Notes under the pieces: model-generated
Told to the model about the DNA's origin: nothing
What the model saw: the letters and a program-made list of their open reading frames with translations, nothing else
Databases searched by the model: none
Position numbers and translations under genes: made by a program
Source of the DNA: Agrobacterium rosae
Lineage (GTDB): Bacteria > Pseudomonadota > Alphaproteobacteria > Rhizobiales > Rhizobiaceae
Length of the DNA stretch: 64,000 nt
Assembly (NCBI RefSeq): GCF_002915175.1
Contig: NZ_NXEJ01000004.1
Location: forward strand, 480,711-544,710
Reading direction: 5' to 3'
Shown here: piece after piece, positions 1 through 9,468 of the stretch
How the letters are laid out: every line of letters begins with the position of its first letter
Numbering within the stretch: position 1 is the first letter of the stretch

Positions 1-182
1 TTCTGTCGCAGGCCTTCGTCATCAACCCTGACATCACGGTTGGCGACGCTGTCAAGGAAGCCGAAAAAGAAGCCGGTGCCAAGATCGAAGTCGTCGGCAT
101 GGCTCGCCTGCTGCTTGGTGAAGGCATCGAAAAAGAAGAAACCGACTTCGCTGCTGAAGTTGCTGCGGTCGCCAAGGGCTGA
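1..182 (+). CDS. tsf: Elongation factor Ts, C-terminal end (partial)
   Basis: Only the last 59 codons lie in the window; the reading frame starts at base 3 and ends with TGA at 180-182. The translated tail ([16 protein letters not shown] and the ending [10 protein letters not shown]) matches the C-terminal dimerisation and coiled-coil end of EF-Ts, the nucleotide exchange factor that reloads EF-Tu with GTP during translation. It lies upstream of pyrH and frr in the same direction, the usual rpsB-tsf-pyrH-frr order of bacteria. The start of the gene is outside the window. Confidence 0.93.
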   Translation, partial: LSQAFVINPDITVGDAVKEAEKEAGAKIEVVGMARLLLGEGIEKEETDFAAEVAAVAKG

Positions 183-211
183 TCTCTTTACCCAAACCTG
201 GGAAAACTACG

Positions 212-237
212 GGGCATCGCGTGACAACGCGGTGCCC
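212..237 (+). other. Stem-loop in the tsf-pyrH gap
   Basis: An 11-bp near-perfect inverted repeat (arms 212-222 and 227-237, loop GACA, one T-G wobble) sits in the 202-nt spacer between tsf and pyrH. It is not followed by a T-run, so it is not a clean intrinsic terminator. It may stabilise the upstream rpsB-tsf mRNA or act as a weak attenuator before pyrH. Confidence 0.45.
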
Positions 238-384
238 TTCGTGTATCCGCGTTCCGGTTATATATATCCTGCGCGGGCAGGGCAGTCTTTTGGATTTGTC
301 CGGTCGGTGTAGCTTCCTCTGGTTTTCGCATGTGTCATTGCAAACAAACATTTGACCGTGCGCGACATGCTTTAAGGAGTCATG

Positions 385-1107
385 ATGTCTTCCAAGCCGC
401 TTTATAAACGGGTTCTTCTCAAGGCGTCGGGCGAAGCCCTTATGGGCGATCAGGGTTTCGGGATCGACGTCGCTGTTGCAGATCGTATTGCCTCCGATAT
501 CGCCGAGGCGCGTGCCATGGGTGTCGAAGTTGGCGTCGTGGTTGGCGGCGGCAACATCTTCCGCGGAGTTGCTGTGGCCTCCAAGGGTGGAGACCGCGTC
601 ACCGGCGACCATATGGGCATGCTGGCGACCGTCATCAACGCACTGGCGCTTGCGACCTCTCTGCGCAAGCTCGACATCGACACCGTCGTTCTCTCGGCCA
701 TCGCCATGCCGGAAATTTGCGAAAGCTTCTCACAGCGCGCCACACTGTCCCACATGGCGCAGGGCCGAGTCGTGATTTTTGCGGGCGGCACCGGCAACCC
801 GTTCTTCACGACTGACTCTGCTGCAGCACTTCGCGCAGCGGAAATGGGTGCCGAGGCAATCTTCAAGGGTACGCAGGTTGATGGCATCTACTCTGCCGAT
901 CCGAAGAAAGACCCGACGGCGACCCGCTTTGACGAATTGACTCACTCGGAAGTATTGGGCAAGGGACTTGCGGTCATGGACATCGCCGCTGTTGCGCTTG
1001 CCCGTGAAAACCACATTCCCATCATCGTCTTCTCCATTCACGAGAAGGGCGGTTTTGCAGCAATATTGACGGGCGGCGGTCGCAAGACCATCGTGCACGA
1101 CAAATGA
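385..1107 (+). CDS. pyrH: UMP kinase
   Basis: Cytosolic UMP kinase that phosphorylates UMP to UDP in pyrimidine nucleotide synthesis. The 240-residue protein has the bacterial PyrH amino-acid-kinase fold: an N-terminal KRVLLKASGEALMG phosphate-binding segment, the VVGGGNIFRG loop, the GGTGNPFFTTDSAAALRA nucleotide-binding region and KGTQVDGIYSADP near the ATP site. AAGGAG at 374-379 is 5 nt from the ATG at 385 and only 2 nt from the in-frame ATG at 382, so 385 is preferred. It is followed by frr after 65 nt and is probably co-transcribed with it. Confidence 0.96.
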   Translation: MSSKPLYKRVLLKASGEALMGDQGFGIDVAVADRIASDIAEARAMGVEVGVVVGGGNIFRGVAVASKGGDRVTGDHMGMLATVINALALATSLRKLDIDTVVLSAIAMPEICESFSQRATLSHMAQGRVVIFAGGTGNPFFTTDSAAALRAAEMGAEAIFKGTQVDGIYSADPKKDPTATRFDELTHSEVLGKGLAVMDIAAVALARENHIPIIVFSIHEKGGFAAILTGGGRKTIVHDK

Positions 1108-1172
1108 TGGCCGGGCGCTGATTCCACGGTGTGAAATTGGGCCGGTAAGGCCAGAACTGACGGAGTATGAAT

Positions 1173-1730
1173 ATGAGTGGTACTGACATCAACGATATCA
1201 AGCGTCGCATGGATGGCGCGATCAATGCCTTCAAAAGCGATATCGCATCGCTTCGCACCGGGCGCGCTTCGGCAAACATTCTCGACCCCGTGACGGTTGA
1301 TGCCTATGGCTCGCGCGTACCATTGTCGCAGGTCGCCAATATCACGGTTCCCGAGGCCCGCATGCTGGGCGTGAACATCTGGGACAAGTCCATGGTTGGC
1401 GCCGTCGACCGTGCAATCCGCGAATCGAACCTTGGCCTGAACCCGATCGTCGATGGCCAGAACCTGCGTATTCCCTTGCCGGAGCTCAATGAAGAGCGCC
1501 GCAAGTCGCTCGTCAAGGTCGCGCATGATTATGCCGAAAAGGCTAAGGTCGCGATCCGCCACGTTCGCCGCGATGGTATGGACGGTCTGAAAAAAGCCGA
1601 AAAGGATGGTGACATCGGTCAGGACGAAAGCCGTTCGCTGTCTGAAAAGGTTCAGAAAATGACCGATGATACGATTTCGGACATTGATCGCTTGCTTGGC
1701 GAGAAGGAAAGAGAAATCATGCAGGTGTAG
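1173..1730 (+). CDS. frr: Ribosome recycling factor
   Basis: RRF splits post-termination ribosomes together with EF-G. The 185-residue product has the family length and motifs: [21 protein letters not shown] near residues 30-50, [16 protein letters not shown], and the C-terminal helical-domain segment [16 protein letters not shown]. Of two in-frame ATGs (1167 and 1173), GGAG at 1162-1165 is 7 nt from the second and 1 nt from the first, and the second also gives the usual length. It lies between pyrH and uppS in the classical translation/envelope gene cluster. Confidence 0.96.
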   Translation: MSGTDINDIKRRMDGAINAFKSDIASLRTGRASANILDPVTVDAYGSRVPLSQVANITVPEARMLGVNIWDKSMVGAVDRAIRESNLGLNPIVDGQNLRIPLPELNEERRKSLVKVAHDYAEKAKVAIRHVRRDGMDGLKKAEKDGDIGQDESRSLSEKVQKMTDDTISDIDRLLGEKEREIMQV

Positions 1731-1791
1731 GTGGCGTTATCGCCAACCCTGTGTATTATTTTATCTTCCGCGTTGCTTAAACTGGATCGAG

Positions 1792-2535
1792 ATGTCGGAC
1801 ATTACACGTTCCTCACTGCCTGAGCATGTTGCCATCATCATGGATGGTAACGGGCGTTGGGCCAAGCAGCGCGGTCTTCCCCGTATCATGGGGCACCGGC
1901 GCGGGGTCGAGGCCGTGCGCGAGACGGTGAGGGCGGCTGGCGAATGCGGGCTGAAATATCTCACACTCTTCGCCTTCTCCTCAGAAAACTGGCGCAGGCC
2001 GGTTACCGAAGTCAGCGATCTGCTGGGGCTTCTCAAGGCTTTCATTCGCCGGGACCTTGCCGATCTACACAAAGAGAATGTTCGCATTCGCGTGATCGGT
2101 GATCGCGAAGGCCTGAACGACGATATCAGCGCATTGCTGACGGAAGCCGAACAGACGACGCGTGACAACACGGCGCTGACCTTGGTCATTGCGTTTAACT
2201 ACGGCTCTCGTGACGAAATTGCGCGCGCTGCGGCCTCCCTTGCCAGGGACGTAGCCCTTGGCAAGATCGACGTTTCCGCGGTTACCCCAGACGCCATTAC
2301 CGCACGTCTTGATACGGCGGGAATTCCGGATCCGGATCTCATCATCCGCACAAGTGGCGAAGAGCGTCTGTCCAATTTTCTGTTGTGGCAGGCTGCCTAT
2401 TCGGAGTTTCTGTTCATTCCCGATTACTGGCCGGACTTCGACCGCAAGACATTCTTTTCCGCAATCGATCAATATATGACGCGCGACCGCAGGTTCGGCG
2501 GTCTGCCGGATCAAGTCGCCCTGGCGGGCGCGTAA
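1792..2535 (+). CDS. uppS: Isoprenyl (undecaprenyl) diphosphate synthase
   Basis: Cis-prenyltransferase that condenses FPP with IPP to make undecaprenyl diphosphate, the lipid carrier for peptidoglycan and O-antigen. The 247-aa product shows the family signatures: [13 protein letters not shown] at the N-terminus (catalytic Asp in MDGNGRWA), [10 protein letters not shown], and the C-terminal [15 protein letters not shown] with the ELWF-type end YSEFLF. The frame is open further upstream, into frr, but homology begins at the ATG at 1792. The stop overlaps the cdsA start by one base (TAATG), so the two are translationally coupled. Confidence 0.95.
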   Translation: MSDITRSSLPEHVAIIMDGNGRWAKQRGLPRIMGHRRGVEAVRETVRAAGECGLKYLTLFAFSSENWRRPVTEVSDLLGLLKAFIRRDLADLHKENVRIRVIGDREGLNDDISALLTEAEQTTRDNTALTLVIAFNYGSRDEIARAAASLARDVALGKIDVSAVTPDAITARLDTAGIPDPDLIIRTSGEERLSNFLLWQAAYSEFLFIPDYWPDFDRKTFFSAIDQYMTRDRRFGGLPDQVALAGA

Positions 2536-3368
2536 TGAGCCGCGAACTCAAGCTGCGGATCATATCCGCCCTCGTGCTGGCTGCCGTTATTCTGACCGCC
2601 ACATGGTATGGCGGAATGATGTTCCGCCTTTTTGCCGGCGTTCTGTCGCTGCTGATCTATTACGAGTGGACGTCCATCACCAAACTGTCCGATACCAACC
2701 CGACTGGCTATGCCTGGGGTTGGTTTGCCATTGCGGTGATCAGCGGCAACACGATTTTCGGGGAGCCCTCTCTTGATCTGCCGTTGCTGTCTGGCTTTAC
2801 GCTGACCGCAGCTTTGTTTCCAGTCCTGCGCGGCAAAAACTGGTGGCTTGTCGGCGGTATGATCTATTCCGGGCTCAGCGGCATCTCGCTTGCGGCCATC
2901 CGTGGTGAGGAACCAACGGGCATTGTTGCCATGGTGTTCGTCTTCGCCATTGTCTGGGCAACGGATATTCTGGCTTATTTCGTCGGTCGTGCCATTGGCG
3001 GGCCGAAACTGGCGCCATCGATCTCGCCCGGCAAGACATGGTCCGGCGCCATCGGTGGTACGGTTTCAGGTGTCGTGGCGGGCGGCGCGGTCTCGGCAAT
3101 CTACCATGGACGGATCGGGGTCGTCGTCTTGGCGCTGGCGCTGGCTTTGTCCGTTTTCAGCCAGATTGGCGACCTGTTCGAATCCTTTATCAAGCGCCGC
3201 TTCAAGGTGAAGGATTCCAGCCATCTCATCCCCGGGCATGGCGGCTTCATGGACCGGGTTGACGGTCTTGTTTTTGCCTGCTTTACCGTATTCCTCATTG
3301 CTGTCGTTCACGCGGCGATAACCGGTGATGTACCAGGATCAGGTAGCGGAATTCTGCCTGGATTCTGA
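2535..3368 (+). CDS. cdsA: Phosphatidate cytidylyltransferase (CDP-diglyceride synthase)
   Basis: Integral membrane enzyme making CDP-diacylglycerol from phosphatidate and CTP, the branch point of phospholipid synthesis. The 277-aa product has several hydrophobic segments and the C-terminal CdsA signature, read here as SQIGDLFESFIKRRFKVKD followed by PGHGGFMDRVDGL, with the metal-binding acidic residues. The ATG shares its A with the last base of the uppS stop codon. It is followed after 30 nt by rseP, as in many Proteobacteria. Confidence 0.95.
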   Translation: MSRELKLRIISALVLAAVILTATWYGGMMFRLFAGVLSLLIYYEWTSITKLSDTNPTGYAWGWFAIAVISGNTIFGEPSLDLPLLSGFTLTAALFPVLRGKNWWLVGGMIYSGLSGISLAAIRGEEPTGIVAMVFVFAIVWATDILAYFVGRAIGGPKLAPSISPGKTWSGAIGGTVSGVVAGGAVSAIYHGRIGVVVLALALALSVFSQIGDLFESFIKRRFKVKDSSHLIPGHGGFMDRVDGLVFACFTVFLIAVVHAAITGDVPGSGSGILPGF

Positions 3369-3398
3369 TTATAGCGTTGAGCGAAAGGCTTGGAAAAT

Positions 3399-4532
3399 AT
3401 GGATATGGTGACGGCGACGGTTGGATTTTTGACCGGTTATATGGTGCCGTTCATTCTCGTGCTTTCTCTTCTCGTCTTCGTTCACGAGATGGGGCATTAT
3501 CTGGTCGGCCGCTGGTGCGGCATACGGTCCACAGCTTTTTCCATCGGTTTCGGCCCTGAGTTGGTCGGCTTTACCGACAAGCACGGAACCCGCTGGAAAA
3601 TCTCGGCTGTTCCTCTTGGCGGTTACGTGAAATTCTTCGGCGACGAGGATGTCGCCAGCAAGCCGGACACTGACAACCTTGTCAACCTGACGCTGGAAGA
3701 GCGCGCGCAGACGCTTGCCGGTGCAAAGTTGTGGAAAAGGGCGGCAACCGTCGCTGCTGGCCCTATCGCGAATTTCATTTTGGCAATCCTGATTTTTGCA
3801 GCGCTTTTTGCCATTTACGGCCGCATGATTTCCGATCCGATCGTTTCCGAAGTGCGCGAAAACAGTGTGGCGCAGTCCGCCGGTGTTTTGGCGGGTGACA
3901 GGCTGGTCGCCATCGATGGTGAAGCCGTCAAGACGTTCGAGGATGTTCGTCGCTACGTTGCTGTTCGTCCAGGCACGCCCATCACCGTGACTGTGGAAAG
4001 AAACGGTCAGGATATCGTTCTGCCCATGGTGCCGACCAGAACCGAGACGAAGGATCAGTTCGGCAACAAGATGGAGCTGGGCATTATCGGCATCGTCACC
4101 GACCAGACCCGCGGCAATTTCCGTCACGTCACCTATTCGCCCACTGAGGCGCTGATTGAAGGTGTGCGTGAGACCGGCCACGTCGTCACCGGCACGTTTG
4201 CCTATATCGGCAACCTCGTCACTGGTCGCATGAATGCAGATCAACTCGGCGGTCCTGTGCGTGTCGCTCAGGCATCAGGTCAGATGGCATCTCTCGGTTT
4301 TGCAGCTGTCATTCAGCTTGCGGCCTTGCTTTCTGTTTCGATTGGCCTGCTTAATCTGATGCCGGTCCCGATTCTGGACGGCGGCCATCTGGTGTTTTAC
4401 GCCATCGAGGCCGTGCGTGGCAGACCGCTTGGACCGGGTGCTCAGGAGTTTGCTTTCCGTATTGGAATGGTAATGATTTTCAGTCTAATGGTTTTTGCGA
4501 CTTGGAATGATATCAGCAGCTTGATTGGCTGA
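3399..4532 (+). CDS. rseP: Site-2 intramembrane zinc protease RseP/MmpA
   Basis: Membrane metalloprotease that cleaves transmembrane substrates such as anti-sigma factors and signal peptides. The 377-aa product has the HExxH zinc motif (VFVHEMGHYLVG, about residues 30-41) in the first membrane segment, a PDZ domain in the middle (SAGVLAGDRLVAIDGEAV) and the second conserved motif NLMPVPILDGG near the C-terminus, whose Asp is the third zinc ligand. AAAGG at 3384-3388 is 10 nt from the ATG at 3399; an in-frame TTG at 3390 lies only 1 nt from it and is rejected. It lies between cdsA and bamA. Confidence 0.94.
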   Translation: MDMVTATVGFLTGYMVPFILVLSLLVFVHEMGHYLVGRWCGIRSTAFSIGFGPELVGFTDKHGTRWKISAVPLGGYVKFFGDEDVASKPDTDNLVNLTLEERAQTLAGAKLWKRAATVAAGPIANFILAILIFAALFAIYGRMISDPIVSEVRENSVAQSAGVLAGDRLVAIDGEAVKTFEDVRRYVAVRPGTPITVTVERNGQDIVLPMVPTRTETKDQFGNKMELGIIGIVTDQTRGNFRHVTYSPTEALIEGVRETGHVVTGTFAYIGNLVTGRMNADQLGGPVRVAQASGQMASLGFAAVIQLAALLSVSIGLLNLMPVPILDGGHLVFYAIEAVRGRPLGPGAQEFAFRIGMVMIFSLMVFATWNDISSLIG

Positions 4533-4733
4533 ATGGGGTTTTAGAGCTGATTTTTTAACGGGGCGTTTACCTTGTTTTGATGCCAAAGTGGCGATTGAGC
4601 CACGGTAGCTTGCGAAGTAAACAGAAATTAACGGTCGGGCTTGCTTGTAGAGGAAAAGCAGGTAAAACGACGACAGATGGCCGGAGTCGGGTTCCGCCCG
4701 CTGAGGGACAACGGGAAAAGGTAAGAATTAAAA

Positions 4734-7082
4734 ATGAAGGCTGGTTCAAAGTTTTTGAACGCGGTGTCGGCGGTTGCGCTGTCTGCTGGTGTTTCTTCGG
4801 TTGCAGTTCTGGGAGTGCTCGTCTCTTCTGGAGTTGCCAATGCGGCTGTCATCAGCAGAGTTGACGTGCGTGGCGCTGAGCGCTCCGGCGCGGACGCTGT
4901 GCGGTCCAACATCACGATCGCTCCCGGTCAGAATTTTTCCAACGCTGACATCGATGAATCGGTCAAGCGCCTTTATGCGACGGGTTATTTTTCCAACGTC
5001 AGCATGAGCGTTTCTGGTAAGACGCTCGTTGTGACGGTGAGCGAGAACAATCTTGTCAACCAGGTCGTTTTCAACGGCAACCGCAAGATCAAGGACGACA
5101 AGCTTCAGGGTATCGTTCAGACGCAGTCTCTCGGTCCTTACGACCAGACACTCGTGACTGCCGATATTGCGCGCATCAAGGACGCCTATGCTGCCATTGG
5201 TCGTAGTGACGTTCAGGTTACGACACAGGTCGTGAATGTCGGTCAGGGTCGCGTCAACCTTGCTTTCGTCATCAACGAAGGTGAACGCACGAAGATCGCT
5301 CGCATCGATTTCGTCGGTAACAACGCTTATAGCGATGGCCGTCTTGCTGCCGTTCTCAACACCAAGAAATCCAACATGCTGTCGTTCCTGACGCGTAAGG
5401 ATGTCTACAATGAGGACAAGTTGCGCGCTGACGAAGAAGCGCTGCGCCAGTTCTATTACAACCGCGGCTATGCCGACTTCCGGGTAACGTCTTCGGACGC
5501 GGTTCTGGATGAAGCGACCAACGAATACACAATCACGATCAACGTTGACGAAGGTCAGCGTTATGCATTTGGTAATGTGGCTGTCGAATCCACCGTTCCA
5601 GGTGTCGATGGTTCTGAGCTGCAGGGTCTGGTCGAAACCAAGTCCGGTGCTGGTTACAGCGCCAAAGAAGTTCAGCAGAGCATCGAAGCCATTTCCAAGC
5701 GCGTCTCCGCAGAAGGTTATCCTTTTGCACGCGTGACGCCGCGTGGCGACCGTGACATGGCTGGCAACACCATTGGTGTGACCTACATCGTCGATCAGGG
5801 CGAGCGTGCATATGTCGAGCGTATCGAAATCCGCGGTAACACACGTACGCGTGATTATGTTATCCGTCGCGAATTCGACATCAGCGAAGGCGATGCTTTC
5901 AACCAGACGGTTGTCAGTGCTGCCAAGCGTCGTCTCGAAGCACTCGGCTACTTCTCCAAGGTCAACATCGGCACATCGCAGGGCAGCGCTCCTGACCGCG
6001 TCGTGATCGTGGTTGACGTTGAAGATCAGGCAACCGGCTCGTTCGGTATCGGTGCTGGTTATTCCCAGAACGATGGTGCGCTTCTTGAAGCATCGATCGA
6101 AGAAAAGAACTTCCTTGGTCGCGGCCAGTACATTCGTATTGCTGCTGGTGCCGGCCAGGACGACGCGCGTACGTACAACCTTTCGTTCACCGAGCCTTAC
6201 TTCCTTGGCTATCGCCTTGCCGCAGGTTTCGATCTGTTCAAGAGCCAGAGCTCGAACGAAGACTACTATGACTATGATGAGCAGGGCTTTGCGCTCCGCG
6301 TAACTGCACCCATCACGGAAAATCTGGCGACGACGTTCAAGTACACGTACAAGCAGATCAAGTATGATGGAAAATCTGGTTACGACGATGTCGATGGTGC
6401 GGGTAACTATGTGAACCTGGCTAGCCCTTACGTTGATTTGATCAATGGCGGCAATTGGACGCAATCGATCATTTCCAACACGCTCGCCTACAATTCCTTG
6501 GACGACCGCAACATGCCACGCGAAGGCTGGCAAGGTGCTTTGACAAACGAATTTGCAGGTCTTGGTGGTGACTCCGAGTATTACAAGATTTATGCGAAGG
6601 CTCGTTATTACCACACGCTGTCTGACGAGTACGACATTATCGGTTCGATCACGGGTCAGGCTGGTTATGTTGCCCCGACTGGCGACAATCTGCTTGTTTT
6701 CGATCAGTTCAAAATCGGCGGCCGCGTGATCCGTGGCTTCGAGAATGACGGTATTGGCCCGCGCATCGGTGATGACGCCATCGGTGGTACGACGTACTTT
6801 GCAGCCTCTGCTGAAGTGACGGCTCCTATGCCTGGCGTTCCTGAAGACTTCGGTCTGCGCCTTGCCGGTTTCGTTGATGCTGGTACGCTTTATGGCAATA
6901 AGGTTCGTACTGCTGCTGGTGAAAACGTGCAGGACGATAGCTCGATCCGTGCATCTGCTGGTATCGGTCTGATGTGGGCTTCGCCGTTTGGTCCTCTGCG
7001 CGTAGACTATGCAGTTCCTTTCATGAAGGAAGACTACGACGAAGTGCAGAATTTCCGGTTTGGCATGTCCAACACTTTCTGA
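4734..7082 (+). CDS. bamA: Outer membrane protein assembly factor BamA
   Basis: Core of the BAM complex that folds and inserts beta-barrel proteins in the outer membrane. The 782-residue product has a Sec signal peptide ending near VANA (about residue 38), then five POTRA repeats (first one AVISRVDVRGAERSGADAVR; later EGERTKIARIDFVGNNAYSD and ERAYVERIEIRGNTRTRDYV), and a C-terminal 16-strand barrel from about residue 430. The conserved IRGF of loop 6 is present (VIRGFENDGIGPR), and the protein ends in FRFGMSNTF, a typical terminal aromatic beta-signal. The 200-nt gap before it could hold its own promoter; lpxD follows 49 nt later. Confidence 0.96.
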   Translation: MKAGSKFLNAVSAVALSAGVSSVAVLGVLVSSGVANAAVISRVDVRGAERSGADAVRSNITIAPGQNFSNADIDESVKRLYATGYFSNVSMSVSGKTLVVTVSENNLVNQVVFNGNRKIKDDKLQGIVQTQSLGPYDQTLVTADIARIKDAYAAIGRSDVQVTTQVVNVGQGRVNLAFVINEGERTKIARIDFVGNNAYSDGRLAAVLNTKKSNMLSFLTRKDVYNEDKLRADEEALRQFYYNRGYADFRVTSSDAVLDEATNEYTITINVDEGQRYAFGNVAVESTVPGVDGSELQGLVETKSGAGYSAKEVQQSIEAISKRVSAEGYPFARVTPRGDRDMAGNTIGVTYIVDQGERAYVERIEIRGNTRTRDYVIRREFDISEGDAFNQTVVSAAKRRLEALGYFSKVNIGTSQGSAPDRVVIVVDVEDQATGSFGIGAGYSQNDGALLEASIEEKNFLGRGQYIRIAAGAGQDDARTYNLSFTEPYFLGYRLAAGFDLFKSQSSNEDYYDYDEQGFALRVTAPITENLATTFKYTYKQIKYDGKSGYDDVDGAGNYVNLASPYVDLINGGNWTQSIISNTLAYNSLDDRNMPREGWQGALTNEFAGLGGDSEYYKIYAKARYYHTLSDEYDIIGSITGQAGYVAPTGDNLLVFDQFKIGGRVIRGFENDGIGPRIGDDAIGGTTYFAASAEVTAPMPGVPEDFGLRLAGFVDAGTLYGNKVRTAAGENVQDDSSIRASAGIGLMWASPFGPLRVDYAVPFMKEDYDEVQNFRFGMSNTF

Positions 7083-7131
7083 TATCGGCAGTCCAGAACT
7101 GCGAGTTTGAACGTTCTGGAGTATCCGGCTG

Positions 7132-8196
7132 ATGGAATATAATGCTTTTTTTCCGCCCCATGATGGCATGCGATTGAGAGACATCGCAGACCGTCTTGGG
7201 GCGGAACTGTCTGATGAGGCTGCGGGTGATCGCCTGGTGCGTTCGATTGCGCCTGTTTACCGCGCGAAGTCCGATCAGCTTTGCTACATTCTTTCGCGTC
7301 GAAACCGGGATGAGTTGCTGACGTGTGAGGCTGCAGCCGTCATTTGTGACACGGCTCTCAAAGGGCTCATTCCTGATCATATTCCGGCTCTTATCTCCAA
7401 AAATCCCCATATGGTTTTTGCGCAGGCGGGAGCGTTGCTGCATCCTTCCGCGATGAAGCCATCGGCGATCGCCGGGCAGGAGACCGAAATTTCCGCCGCC
7501 GCTCATGTCGATCCATCCGCGAAGCTGGAGGCGGGGGTTGTGGTGGAGCCATTCGCTGTTATCGGCGCGAATACCCATATCGGCGCAGGTACTCGGATTG
7601 GACCAGGTGCGGTCATTGGGGCAGACGTTCAGATTGGGCGTGATTGCACGATCGCAGGCGGTGCCAGCATTCTTTCGGCTTTGATCGGCAATGGCGTGAT
7701 CATTCACAACGGTGCGCGCATCGGGCAGGACGGTTTTGGTTACGCTCCGGGGCCGCGCGGTATGATCAAGATCGTGCAGATCGGTCGCGTCATCATTCAG
7801 GATAATGTCGAGATTGGTGCCAACACCACGGTTGATCGTGGCACGATGGACGACACGGTGATTGGTGAAGGTACGAAAATCGACAATCAGGTTCAGATTG
7901 GTCACAACGTGCGCATCGGTCGTCATTGCGGCATCGTCAGCAAAGTCGGCATTGCCGGCAGCACTCGCATTGGCGATGGTGTGATGATTGGCGGTGCCAG
8001 CGGTATCAACGGCCATATCACCATTGGAGACGGCGTGCAGATTGCGGCAATGAGCGGCGTTGTCGCCGACGTGCCGGCGGGCGCGAAATATGGCGGCGTG
8101 CCGGCGCGGCCACTCAAACATTTCCTGCGCGATATGGCCGAGTTGCTGGCCCGTGCTGAGGAGCGAGACAAGAAGACAGGAGAGAAGAATGTCTGA
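7132..8196 (+). CDS. lpxD: UDP-3-O-(3-hydroxyacyl)glucosamine N-acyltransferase
   Basis: Third step of lipid A synthesis: transfers a 3-hydroxyacyl chain from ACP to the 2-amino group of UDP-3-O-acyl-glucosamine. The 354-aa product has an N-terminal uridine-binding domain (about 1-110), then a left-handed parallel beta helix of hexapeptide repeats (from about 115, e.g. [20 protein letters not shown]), and the conserved catalytic-region [17 protein letters not shown] with its His. It starts the dense lpxD-fabZ-lpxA-lpxI-lpxB run; its last 8 bases overlap fabZ. Confidence 0.96.
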   Translation: MEYNAFFPPHDGMRLRDIADRLGAELSDEAAGDRLVRSIAPVYRAKSDQLCYILSRRNRDELLTCEAAAVICDTALKGLIPDHIPALISKNPHMVFAQAGALLHPSAMKPSAIAGQETEISAAAHVDPSAKLEAGVVVEPFAVIGANTHIGAGTRIGPGAVIGADVQIGRDCTIAGGASILSALIGNGVIIHNGARIGQDGFGYAPGPRGMIKIVQIGRVIIQDNVEIGANTTVDRGTMDDTVIGEGTKIDNQVQIGHNVRIGRHCGIVSKVGIAGSTRIGDGVMIGGASGINGHITIGDGVQIAAMSGVVADVPAGAKYGGVPARPLKHFLRDMAELLARAEERDKKTGEKNV

Positions 8197-8656
8197 AGAG
8201 ACAAAGACGGCGCTTGGCGCGGCTGACATCCTCGAGGTGATGAAGCTGCTGCCGCATCGTTATCCATTTTTGCTGATCGACAAGATCATCGATATCGACG
8301 CTGATAACTCGGCAACTGGCATCAAGAACGTGACGGTCAACGAGCCACATTTCACGGGTCACTTCCCGGATCGTCCCATCATGCCGGGCGTTCTGATCGT
8401 GGAAGCGATGGCGCAGACGGCGGGTGCCATCTGTGCGCGCAAGCAGGGCGATGGTGGCAACCTCGTTTATTTCATGACGATCGACAATGCGCGTTTCCGC
8501 AAGCCTGTCGTACCAGGCGATCGGCTGGAAATCTATGTCGTCAAGCAGCGCCAGCGCGGCAATGTCTGGAAATTCCACTGCGATGCCAAGGTTGACGGTG
8601 TTCTGGTTGCCGAAGCCGATATCGGAGCAATGATGATCCCCGAGGATCAGCAATGA
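8189..8656 (+). CDS. fabZ: 3-hydroxyacyl-[ACP] dehydratase FabZ
   Basis: Hot-dog-fold dehydratase of type II fatty acid synthesis, competing with LpxA for 3-hydroxyacyl-ACP. The 155-aa product has [14 protein letters not shown], the catalytic His in [15 protein letters not shown] and the catalytic Glu in VEAMAQTAG. The start overlaps the end of lpxD by 8 nt and sits behind GGAGAG; the stop overlaps the lpxA start as ATGA, so translation is coupled along the operon. Confidence 0.96.
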   Translation: MSEETKTALGAADILEVMKLLPHRYPFLLIDKIIDIDADNSATGIKNVTVNEPHFTGHFPDRPIMPGVLIVEAMAQTAGAICARKQGDGGNLVYFMTIDNARFRKPVVPGDRLEIYVVKQRQRGNVWKFHCDAKVDGVLVAEADIGAMMIPEDQQ

Positions 8657-9465
8657 GCAAGATTGCGGCTTCGGCCAAAATTCACCCGATGTCTTTCATT
8701 GAAGACGGTGCGGTCATCGGTGAAAACGTCGTCGTCGGCCCGTTCTGCCATGTCGGCCCCAAAGTTACGCTGCATAATGATGTTCAGTTGATCAGCCACG
8801 TCGTCGTGCTGGGCTCGACCACAGTCGGCAAGGGCACGAAAATCTGGCCGTCGGCCGTGATTGGCGGCGATTCGCAGAGTGCACACCACAGCGCGGTCGA
8901 CACGACGCTGGTCATCGGTGAAAACTGCACAATCCGTGAAGGTGTGACGATGAACACCGGTACCGTCGAACATGGCGGCACCACTGTTGTCGGCAACAAC
9001 AATCTGTTCCTTGCCTATGCGCATGTGGCGCATGATTGCCGTCTGGGCAATAATATCATCCTGTCCAACAACGTCATGCTGGCGGGTCACGTGACGATCG
9101 AGGACCGGGCCATTCTGGGTGGCGGCTCTGCCGTACATCAGTTCACGCGTGTTGGCCGCCAAGCCTTTATCGGCGGGCTGTCCGCCGTAAGCTACGATGT
9201 CGTTCCCTATGGGATGCTGAATGGCAATCCCGGTATTTTGAGCGGTCTGAACATCGTCGGCATGACGCGCGCAGGCATCGAGCGTGCTGAAATTCACAAG
9301 GTTCGCCGTGCTTACAAGCAGATATTCGAGAGTGAGGGCAATGTTCGCACGAACGCCGCCGCCATCCGAGATGAATATCTGGAGTGCCCGCAGGCGCTTG
9401 AAATCATCGACTTTATTGCTGCTGCCAATGATAGGGCAATTTCCTCGCCCCACCGTGGAAAATAG
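8653..9465 (+). CDS. lpxA: UDP-N-acetylglucosamine O-acyltransferase
   Basis: First step of lipid A synthesis, moving a 3-hydroxyacyl group from ACP to O-3 of UDP-GlcNAc. The 270-residue product is a hexapeptide-repeat beta helix ([20 protein letters not shown] and further repeats) with the catalytic-region sequence [16 protein letters not shown], in which the His of AHVAHD is the general base, and a helical C-terminal domain ending with [14 protein letters not shown]. The start overlaps fabZ by 4 nt. The stop lies 3 nt before the GTG of lpxI. Confidence 0.96.
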   Translation: MSKIAASAKIHPMSFIEDGAVIGENVVVGPFCHVGPKVTLHNDVQLISHVVVLGSTTVGKGTKIWPSAVIGGDSQSAHHSAVDTTLVIGENCTIREGVTMNTGTVEHGGTTVVGNNNLFLAYAHVAHDCRLGNNIILSNNVMLAGHVTIEDRAILGGGSAVHQFTRVGRQAFIGGLSAVSYDVVPYGMLNGNPGILSGLNIVGMTRAGIERAEIHKVRRAYKQIFESEGNVRTNAAAIRDEYLECPQALEIIDFIAAANDRAISSPHRGK

Positions 9466-9468
9466 GCT

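Noticed and set aside
4746..7184. Very long leftward open frame (about 812 codons) opposite bamA
   Set aside because: It mirrors bamA codon structure, has no recognisable domain and lies fully within a clear gene; it is a shadow frame caused by codon bias.
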